Origin: an uncultured Acetatifactor sp.
Lineage (GTDB): Bacteria; Bacillota; Clostridia; Lachnospirales; Lachnospiraceae
Length of the DNA: 12,892 nt
NCBI GenBank assembly: GCA_910587755.1
Contig: CAJUNZ010000083.1
Coordinates: 1 to 12,892, forward strand
Direction: 5' to 3'
Part shown: positions 1 through 5,282 of the stretch, piece after piece
Layout: the number at the start of each line of letters is the position of its first letter
Numbering within the stretch: the stretch's first letter is position 1
Notes under the pieces: model-generated
The model's database searches: none
What the model was told of the DNA's origin: nothing
What the model saw: only the letters and a program-made list of their open reading frames with translations
Translations under genes and position numbers: made by a program

Positions 1-598
1 TAAGACCGCCCAGCCCCTCCACCGCATGTTTATCCTCATCGGTATAATCGTTGCTGGATAAGTCCTTGCCTTCTTCCGTATCCACTTTGCCTGCCAGGCC
101 TGTGCGGAGTTCCGTGACGATTTCCGTTTTCAGTGAATCCACCGCCTCCTGGAAGTCTTCATAGGTGACATACATAACTGCCGGATTTATGACGGTCACT
201 TCCGCCACTCCGGACACCGTCAGGGTCAGGCGGACCCTTCTCTTCACCGCAGCCTTCCCGGTGCTGGCTGTGATGTACTGGGCATCCTCACCGCAGTTGT
301 CATATACATAGAGTTTTTCTCCGTCTTCCGTCTCCACCAGAATGCCAATTTCCCGAAAATAATAGCTCTCTTCCCTCTCCGGAATCTCTACCGTGACAGT
401 GCATGCCGCATCCACAAGGGTGATTCCCAAATCTGTAATCTCATACAACGGATGTACCAGGCCTTCCAGGGCCTGGAAATCCTCCGGAGGATTTCCGTCC
501 CCCACCACAACGGATCTGATCTTCAGTTTCTTTGCCGTCTGGGCCTGATTCAACGCCTTCCTTCCGCTCTCTGTCAGTGTCAATCCTTTCCATCCCAC
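1..598 (-). CDS. Phage tail-collar fibre protein, N-terminal part (runs off left edge)
   Basis: The first 199 residues of a tail fibre are visible; the 3' end lies beyond base 1. Residues 5-35 read as the usual start of the phage tail-collar fibre family: LTLTESGRKAL, then a lysine-rich stretch and VVVGDG. FREIGILVE follows near residues 81-89, where the family has its conserved REIG motif. Residues 171-195 (KVDTEEGKDLSSNDYTDEDK and on) match a linker that commonly opens the shaft of Gram-positive phage fibres. The start is taken as GTG 598, because AAGGAGG lies 8 nt upstream and the in-frame codon two before it is a stop (TGA 604-602). The gene follows XkdU, the usual place for the fibre, which attaches to the baseplate and binds the host receptor. 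The receptor-binding part is not in the window, so specificity cannot be judged. Family assignment is from recalled motifs. Confidence 0.88.
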   Translation of the reverse strand, partial: MGWKGLTLTESGRKALNQAQTAKKLKIRSVVVGDGNPPEDFQALEGLVHPLYEITDLGITLVDAACTVTVEIPEREESYYFREIGILVETEDGEKLYVYDNCGEDAQYITASTGKAAVKRRVRLTLTVSGVAEVTVINPAVMYVTYEDFQEAVDSLKTEIVTELRTGLAGKVDTEEGKDLSSNDYTDEDKHAVEGLGGL

Positions 599-601
599 GA
601 T

Positions 602-664
602 TCATGCCTCCTTGTCCATTTCATTCTTATTCATTTCATTCTTATTCGTTTCATTCTCCTTCAT
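602..664 (-). CDS. Possible 20-residue repeat-containing leader ORF before the fibre gene
   Basis: From ATG 664 the minus strand reads MKENETNKNE then MNKNEMDKEA and stops at TGA 604-602. It consists of three NE(M/T)(N/D)K units. It is in the same frame as the fibre gene, separated only by this TGA and one ATC codon before GTG 598, and it contains the fibre's ribosome binding site. No strong ribosome binding site precedes its own ATG (only a weak AAAGAG), which is the main reason for low confidence. It may be a leader peptide for coupled translation, the worn end of an older fibre start, or simply repeat DNA that happens to be open. The first nine residues resemble a repeat unit of the protein at 11283-10969 (MKEREPKKN), but both are low complexity. 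Confidence 0.25.
   Translation of the reverse strand: MKENETNKNEMNKNEMDKEA
607..613 (-). promoter_or_regulatory. Ribosome binding site that fixes the GTG start of the fibre gene
   Basis: AAGGAGG on the minus strand is followed by an 8-nt spacer and GTG at 598. The two nearby ATGs (605 and 593) are in another frame. This site lies inside the last codons of the small repeat ORF 664-602, so translation of the two may be coupled. Confidence 0.75.
611..655 (-). repeat. Three tandem 15-bp repeats upstream of the fibre gene
   Basis: On the minus strand three adjacent 15-mers are AATGAAACGAATAAG (655-641), AATGAAATGAATAAG (640-626) and AATGAAATGGACAAG (625-611). The period is a multiple of three, so copy-number change would not alter the frame. 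The block is much richer in A/T than the coding DNA on either side. Confidence 0.85.
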
Positions 665-739
665 TTCCCATATGCTCTTTTCTCAAAATCCGAACATAGT
701 AATGCAGAGTAAAATTTATCCCCAATAAGCCCCCCTTCT

Positions 740-1531
740 CTACTGCCTGTAAATCAAATGTCCCTCATCATTGATATAATACCTGTCCGCCTCCGGCACA
801 ACATCTGTATCCGCCATTAAGTGACCGTTCCTAATCCAGAATCCCGCCGCACCGGCGCCGGACGTCTCCATCCACAGATGACCGTTCCTTACCATAAAAG
901 AGCTGAACGGTACACTGTCCCGCAGTCTCAGGATATCCATTTCCTCTGCTGTACCTCCTGCATAGATTCCTCCTCCCAATACAGCAAAGGTATCCTCCCG
1001 AAGCTCTAAAATCTCTGCCTCTTCAAAAGCTCCGCCCGCATACACCACCGCGGTTCCCTCTGGTATTTCATAAGTAACCCATGCTGCTATGTTGGCCGGA
1101 AGCATGATGCCCAGGATGTATTCCACTTCCCGGCCCACAGGCGCTTCACCCGTATCCACCTGCACCCACAGGCCGTATCCTTCTTCAAAATTGTGGGAAA
1201 CGGAAATCTTCCCCTCCTCACAGGGGATTCCCCTCAGGCGTTCCAGAAGCATCCTCCAGGTATAGGGTCGGACGTTATACCACCTGCCAAGCACAGCCAT
1301 ACGCCTGGATTCCAGATCCTCTCCTTTCACCGGAACAATCCCCAGGAGCTTCTCAAATCTGAAGATTCCATACTCATCCGCCGTCAGGATGAATTCATTT
1401 CTCAGAACGTAATCCGTCCCTTCCCAGACGAGCCTGAATTCCGGATCCTCCGCCTCCAGGGCTGTGTGTATCTCCCGATATTCCTGCAAAAACGGCGGCA
1501 GATAGGACACAAGCCTGGGCTCTCTCACCAT
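740..1531 (-). CDS. xkdU: XkdU/YmfQ-like baseplate protein (DUF2313) with repeat-bearing C-terminus
   Basis: This 263-residue protein opens like DUF2313 baseplate proteins: LVSYLPPFLQEYREIHTAL at 7-25, then a central FRFEKLLGI and a WRMLLERL helix near 92-99. In PBSX-like and Mu-like tails this component caps the baseplate wedge and joins it to the fibre, which fits its place between XkdT and the fibre gene. After about residue 160 it carries two sets of internal repeats: VYAGG...EILEL at 163-177 against IYAGG...DILRL at 189-203, and three (F/Y)xI/V-x-(N/E)GHL units near 212-219, 231-238 and 251-259. The ribosome binding site GGAGGTG precedes ATG 1531, and the start overlaps the XkdT stop by 7 nt (ATGGTGA). 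The family is judged from pattern; the role of the C-terminal repeats is unknown. Confidence 0.85.
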   Translation of the reverse strand: MVREPRLVSYLPPFLQEYREIHTALEAEDPEFRLVWEGTDYVLRNEFILTADEYGIFRFEKLLGIVPVKGEDLESRRMAVLGRWYNVRPYTWRMLLERLRGIPCEEGKISVSHNFEEGYGLWVQVDTGEAPVGREVEYILGIMLPANIAAWVTYEIPEGTAVVYAGGAFEEAEILELREDTFAVLGGGIYAGGTAEEMDILRLRDSVPFSSFMVRNGHLWMETSGAGAAGFWIRNGHLMADTDVVPEADRYYINDEGHLIYRQ

Positions 1532-2727
1532 GACACTGCACCTCCATATACAGGAATCTCATATGCACCCAGGACCAGATTTCCCTTGTTGCCGTTTATC
1601 CTGGTATCAGTCACATCCACCACACCCTCAAGCCCCAGAATACGGCTTTCCACCCGGGAGGAGCGCACCGTCAAAAAACCTTCCTGCGCCCACTGCATCC
1701 TTAGTTCCAGAAGATATGCCTCCACTGCAGCATCAATACTTTTCTGCAGACGCTCCCACCCATAGCCCGGTGCAAAGGTAATGCGGGTTTCCAATTCCAC
1801 CGCGACTGCCGTCACTGCCCGCACCTTCACCACATGCCCTATGGGCGCCAGTCCGTACCCCTCACCGGCATTCTGTTCCGGGTCCAGGATCTCCTGAACA
1901 TTCCGTACCAGGGTCTCAGAAGCAGCGCCGTATTCCGAATCCAGGATCACAGCTAAAACAGTACCTCCCACAGTCAGCTTTTTCTCCTCTGCGGCACGGT
2001 AAACACTGTCCAGCCAGTCTCTGGCTTCCCCCTCCACTGAGTCCCGGATTCCCTCATACCACCTGCGGACACCCTCCCCCGGCACCATGTCCGCCGGACG
2101 AATATCCCCGTTCCAGACCCTCTCCACTTTTGCTCCTCCCACTCCCGGAACAGCGTTGATCTTCTCCAGATAGTCCCGGACATTGCCGCCGAAAGCGCTT
2201 CCATTGAAACTATCCAGATACCTCCGGCGCAGGGCTTCCGTCTCCTCCTCATCCTCCCCTGGAATCAAAATCTCCGCCAGCTCTGCCGTCTGCAGACCAG
2301 GGATGTACTCCACCGGCACCAGGGTCCCTGAATACTGGTTTCCCACCCTCCCCGGCGTCTCGCACTGTACCATGTATTCCCCAGGCCCGGTCCGCTCCAG
2401 CACCACATAGTTCAGCTCTCCGGCGTTAAACCGCTGCCCGGTGACGTCAGTCCCCGCCGGAGTAAATATCCCTTTCAGTACAGCCTTTGTGGCCTCCCAG
2501 GGGGATATCCCCCTCTCCCTGCACCGCAGAATCAGGAATTCCCTGGAAGCCGTATCGCCGTATGCCTCCCGGAGAATGGTATCCAGTTCCATGTATAGAA
2601 TCTGGAGCTCCACAGCCGCCGGGGAATGCGTATCCCAGATCACTGATCCCTCCCGCTTGTCCATCCTGTCCGATACCCGGGCAAGCATCCGGTTAAGAAT
2701 CACATCATATGTAATATTCTCATACAT
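1525..2727 (-). CDS. xkdT: Baseplate J-like protein (XkdT/YqbT family)
   Basis: This 400-residue baseplate wedge protein belongs to the gpJ/T4-gp6-like group that rings the hub and drives baseplate opening. Family marks are the N-terminal ITYDVILNRMLARVSD, the central RRRYLDSFNGSAFGGN at 167-182 followed by DYLEKINAVPGVGGAK, and APIGHVV at 294-300. Between WNGDIR (about 205-210) and LTVGGTV (about 251-257) lies a charged segment of roughly 45 residues. As I recall, shorter homologues lack it, while some clostridial ones have it. ATG 2727 is preceded by GGAGGTGG at good spacing and shares one base with the upstream stop (TAATG). The 3' end overlaps XkdU by 7 nt, so the three baseplate genes are probably translated in a coupled way. 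Confidence 0.93.
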   Translation of the reverse strand: MYENITYDVILNRMLARVSDRMDKREGSVIWDTHSPAAVELQILYMELDTILREAYGDTASREFLILRCRERGISPWEATKAVLKGIFTPAGTDVTGQRFNAGELNYVVLERTGPGEYMVQCETPGRVGNQYSGTLVPVEYIPGLQTAELAEILIPGEDEEETEALRRRYLDSFNGSAFGGNVRDYLEKINAVPGVGGAKVERVWNGDIRPADMVPGEGVRRWYEGIRDSVEGEARDWLDSVYRAAEEKKLTVGGTVLAVILDSEYGAASETLVRNVQEILDPEQNAGEGYGLAPIGHVVKVRAVTAVAVELETRITFAPGYGWERLQKSIDAAVEAYLLELRMQWAQEGFLTVRSSRVESRILGLEGVVDVTDTRINGNKGNLVLGAYEIPVYGGAVSW

Positions 2728-3131
2728 TAAAAGTCCACCTCCCTTTCCGCCTGTATCTCCCCAAAAATGGTGTGCACCGTAAAGGACACATGGACCCTGC
2801 CCTTGCCGGGGAAAGCAAATTCAAAGCCATCCACCTCCTGTATCCTGTCATCCATAAGCAGGGCCTCTGTGATCCTCCTTTTCAGCTCCGGGCATACATA
2901 GGTCAAAGGCTCCCCGAAAAGATCCAGGAGCTCTATCCCATAATTCCAGGAATACATCACATACTGGTAACGCTCTGTCATAAGTATCTTATAGACTGCC
3001 TGCTTTACCGCCTCCAGTCCGTCCGTATAACCCCGGACACAGTTTTCATCCGGCTGCAACTTATAGGTCAGCCCCGGCTGTTCCCGTATCTGGAAATCCT
3101 TCTCCAGAAAAGCGCCTGTGGATGGAATCAT
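2727..3131 (-). CDS. xkdS: DUF2634 baseplate wedge protein (XkdS, gp25-like)
   Basis: This 134-residue protein has the DUF2634/XkdS form: an N-terminal LTYKLQPDENCVRGYTDGLE, then AVKQAVYKILMTERYQY with YSWNYGIELLDLFG near residues 60-75, and a C-terminal beta-rich tail (VHVSFTVHTIFGEI). This is the gp25-like fold that locks the sheath to the baseplate and serves as the template for sheath assembly (family knowledge). ATG 3131 has AGGAGGGTGAG in front of it, and that ribosome binding site overlaps the TAG of XkdR. It sits between XkdR and XkdT as in PBSX. The length is normal and no damage is seen. Confidence 0.92.
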   Translation of the reverse strand: MIPSTGAFLEKDFQIREQPGLTYKLQPDENCVRGYTDGLEAVKQAVYKILMTERYQYVMYSWNYGIELLDLFGEPLTYVCPELKRRITEALLMDDRIQEVDGFEFAFPGKGRVHVSFTVHTIFGEIQAEREVDF

Positions 3132-3142
3132 CTCTCACCCTC

Positions 3143-3559
3143 CTATCCTATCCGGTCCAGTATCAGAAATTTCTGGCCCTCCTGCATTCTGACCAGGATC
3201 ACCTGGTCTCCGGCCTGAAGACCGCTGCATATCCTGATTCTTTTCCGCCCTGCGGTTCTGTGGGTGTGTCCGGCAGACTGACTTCCTGTGCCGCCTCCCG
3301 GGACGTCATGGCTGTGTTCCTGCCCTTCCTCTTCCGTCTCCCAGTCCACTTCCGCCTCTGTCTCATAGTCGGTGACGTTCCGGGAAAGAATCAGCTGCCC
3401 CATGCCCAGTGTCAGCTTCTGCTCCACCTTCACCTGCAGCGGAGCAGTGCCCAACACCACGCCAAAACACACATTCACAGGCTTTCCCGCCGCCACCGCA
3501 TCCACCGCCGCCCTTTTCATGGCTTCTACAAGCCTTCCCGCGTCAGCCAGTGAACTCAC
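3143..3559 (-). CDS. xkdR: DUF2577 protein (XkdR), probable baseplate spike component with two HxH motifs
   Basis: DUF2577-type protein: helix GRLVEAMKRAAVDAV, then beta-rich PVNVCFGVVLGTAPLQVKVE, and the closing GDQVILVRMQEGQKFLILDR. In PBSX order XkdR lies beside the hub protein XkdQ, and an OB-fold spike role is likely by inference. A glycine-rich loop carries HSH (residues 82-84 counted from GTG 3559) and HTH (98-100). The coordinates use the longest in-frame start, GTG 3559, but the Shine-Dalgarno AGGAGG (3564-3559) overlaps that codon, so it is an unlikely initiator. CTG 3550 lies 8 nt behind the same AGGAGG and is the better candidate; the first in-frame ATG is at 3520 with no good site. 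The gene overlaps the end of XkdQ. Confidence 0.87.
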   Translation of the reverse strand: MSSLADAGRLVEAMKRAAVDAVAAGKPVNVCFGVVLGTAPLQVKVEQKLTLGMGQLILSRNVTDYETEAEVDWETEEEGQEHSHDVPGGGTGSQSAGHTHRTAGRKRIRICSGLQAGDQVILVRMQEGQKFLILDRIG

Positions 3560-4523
3560 CTCCTCTGAGGGTCAGGTCCATCCGGCACTCCCCCTCCCTG
3601 TAGACCTGCCGGCAGGTTTCCACCAACATAAAACTGCAAAGTTTCCGGTCGCCCAGATCCAGTTTTACCGCCACCATGCTCCCGGCTCTGACCCTGCTGT
3701 CCCCAAAAGCGCCTGTGATCTTCAAGGTGCGGGTCTTTTTGTTGTAAAGTTTCAGCAGGGCGTCCGTCTTGGCTCTGCCGTTCTCCCCCTTCTGTAGGGT
3801 GTCGAAATACTGCAGGATCCCCCATTTGTTGATATTTGAGCCGTCCTGGACCATATAGACTTCCCTGTGTCCCGTATCCTCGTTGTCAAAAGTCAGTTTT
3901 ATTTTATTGAATGTATTGCTGTCAATGGAAGATGCATACTCAAAGTTCTCCCCGGATTCCCGGTCAATCACCAGGTAAGCTCCCGGCTCTCCCACATACA
4001 TGGCGGAGAGATTTTTCAGGGCAAGCTTCCCGAAATCATCATAGAGCACATACATTTCCCCGGTGTTCTGGAGGGTCAGGTCCAGGGCGTTTTCTATCAT
4101 CTCCAGCAGGGATGTATTCTCCTCCACCCGGGAGGGGATCACATACCTGGTGTCCTCTATATCCCCGGCGCGGAGGGAAAAATCGGCCGCAGCGGCCCGG
4201 ATGAACTGGGAGGCTGTCCTGTTTTCATAGACTCTGGTGTCCTTGTTTTTCAGGTAGCGGATCTGGTCATAGGCGGTGACGGCGACTATGTTCTCCTTAT
4301 CTCGTTTTCTGCTGAACACAAAACCGAAAAAGATTCCTTTCCCGTCCACCTTCAGCCTCACCGCGCTACCCTCCGAAAAATCCAGCACCTCATCCTGCAG
4401 CACCTTAAAGATCAGTTTCCCGGGCGCTCCCCTGCGCTGAGTGGTCCACTCAATCCCCTCTTCCACTGCAGGAAAATAAACTTTTGTCCCAGATTCATTT
4501 CCAATCATCAATTCTATTTCCAT
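3543..4523 (-). CDS. xkdQ: XkdQ/YqbQ-like baseplate hub protein
   Basis: This 326-residue protein is of the XkdQ type, related to the gpD/T4-gp27 hub that forms the ring through which the tail tube and spike pass. Supporting pieces are the N-terminal beta strands with IEWTTQRRGAPGKLIFKVL, the VTAYDQIRYLKNKDT segment near 92-106, the middle TSLLEMIENALDLTL with YVLYDDFGKLALKNL, and the C-terminal LLKLYNKKTRTLKI with AGSMVAVKLDLGD. ATG 4523 has AGGAG six to seven nt upstream. The 78-nt gap before it is one of the few real gaps in the operon. It ends inside the start region of XkdR, so the two are probably coupled. The length is typical and no truncation is seen. Confidence 0.9.
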   Translation of the reverse strand: MEIELMIGNESGTKVYFPAVEEGIEWTTQRRGAPGKLIFKVLQDEVLDFSEGSAVRLKVDGKGIFFGFVFSRKRDKENIVAVTAYDQIRYLKNKDTRVYENRTASQFIRAAAADFSLRAGDIEDTRYVIPSRVEENTSLLEMIENALDLTLQNTGEMYVLYDDFGKLALKNLSAMYVGEPGAYLVIDRESGENFEYASSIDSNTFNKIKLTFDNEDTGHREVYMVQDGSNINKWGILQYFDTLQKGENGRAKTDALLKLYNKKTRTLKITGAFGDSRVRAGSMVAVKLDLGDRKLCSFMLVETCRQVYREGECRMDLTLRGGEFTG

Positions 4524-4586
4524 GCCGTTTCTCCTGCTTATTATTCAAAGAACCAATAACCTGAGATTTGGATTTTCGGGACAGGA

Positions 4587-4603
4587 AAAGCACAGAATGC
4601 TTT
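4587..4603 (-). other. Small inverted repeat at the end of the LysM gene
   Basis: AAAGCA and TGCTTT form a 6-bp stem with a 5-nt loop, starting in the stop codon of the LysM gene. The stem is A/T rich and no U-run follows, so it is a weak hairpin rather than a terminator. The rest of the 4524-4601 gap holds only the ribosome binding site of XkdQ. Confidence 0.25.
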
Positions 4604-5282
4604 ATCCCGCCGGTATGGTCAGCACCTGCCCCGGATAGATCAGGTTTGGATTCCCGCCCACCACTTCTCTGTTGGCCTCATAGATCAGGGTGTATTTCCC
4701 ACCGCTTCCATAAAATTTCTTAGCAATGGTCCAAAGACAATCTCCCTTCACCACCGTATAACTCCGGGCGGAAACCGGCGCAGGAGAGCTCGCCGTCTCC
4801 CTCTGGGTCTGGATGCCTGCCTGGGCTTTGGAAAAACTGATGTCCGCTGTCTTCGTACCGTAATCCCGGTACTGCTTCAGCCGGATTTTTACCGTCAGCT
4901 CAATGCCTTCCGCGGCGTCCTCCGTGATCCGGTAATCCTCCATGGATACCTTGATGTTGGTGGAAAAGAGCTCCCTGCCGTCAGGGTGCCTGCGGCACAC
5001 AATGAACTGGAAAGGCTTTTTCGCTGTTTTCAGGGCCTCAAACTGCTCCAGGAAATACTCTGCCCCCTGGAATCCGGACTTGTAGACGGCCCAAGGGTAT
5101 GGGTCCTGGGGTATGCGGGCGTCAAATTCTATATCAGTAAGCCCCGCCGTCTTCAGGATATTGACCTCTCCCTGGTTGATCAGTACCAGTGTCTCATCAG
5201 TGCTGTTTATCTTGACCTGCAGCTTCCCAGGCGGTACCGGCAGAAGGCACCTGCCCAGGTAAAAATCATATCCTCCCGTCAT
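4602..5282 (-). CDS. xkdP: LysM-domain tail protein (XkdP/YqbP family)
   Basis: This 226-residue protein has two parts. The N-terminal 150 residues have the XkdP pattern (MTGGYDFYLGRCLLPVPPGK, later PYPWAVYKSGFQGAEYFLEQ and a beta-rich VKIRLKQYRDYG). They are followed by a short Ser/Ala/Pro linker (about 160-172) and one LysM repeat at about 173-225 (SYTVVKGDCLWTIAKKFYG ... NPNLIYPGQVLTIP). In contractile tails this position, between tape measure and hub, is filled by the T4-gp53-like/LysM protein that cements tube, hub and wedges. Peptidoglycan binding by the LysM is possible but not needed. There is no catalytic lysin domain. ATG 5282 shares a base with the stop of the tape measure gene (TGATG), and AAGGAG lies about 10 nt upstream. 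Confidence 0.9.
   Translation of the reverse strand: MTGGYDFYLGRCLLPVPPGKLQVKINSTDETLVLINQGEVNILKTAGLTDIEFDARIPQDPYPWAVYKSGFQGAEYFLEQFEALKTAKKPFQFIVCRRHPDGRELFSTNIKVSMEDYRITEDAAEGIELTVKIRLKQYRDYGTKTADISFSKAQAGIQTQRETASSPAPVSARSYTVVKGDCLWTIAKKFYGSGGKYTLIYEANREVVGGNPNLIYPGQVLTIPAG

Noticed and set aside
540..605. Apparent frameshift near the start of the fibre gene
   Set aside because: On careful re-reading the frame from GTG 598 runs unbroken through ESGRKALNQAQ; the impression came from using ATG 605 or 593, which are in the wrong frame.
452..712. Plus-strand frame with striking HFILIHFILIRFILLHF repeats, looking like a membrane peptide
   Set aside because: The pattern is only the complement of the 15-bp tandem repeats, and most of the frame overlaps the fibre gene.
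696..725. Possible minus-strand promoter (TTGGGG, 18 nt, TACTAT) before the fibre gene
   Set aside because: The match to consensus is poor in both boxes and AT-rich DNA gives such matches by chance; it was not strong enough to annotate.
3867..4559. 230-codon plus-strand frame opposite XkdQ
   Set aside because: It is antisense to a clearly recognised hub gene, rich in His/Pro/Gly without domain pattern, and in an operon with no other plus-strand gene.
4587..4603. Hairpin after the LysM gene as a transcription terminator
   Set aside because: The stem is only 6 bp and A/T rich, with no following U-run, and the operon continues with baseplate genes that must be co-expressed.
4602..5282. LysM gene as an endolysin
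   Set aside because: There is only a binding domain and no amidase, lysozyme or peptidase motif; position and N-terminal pattern fit the XkdP tail protein.
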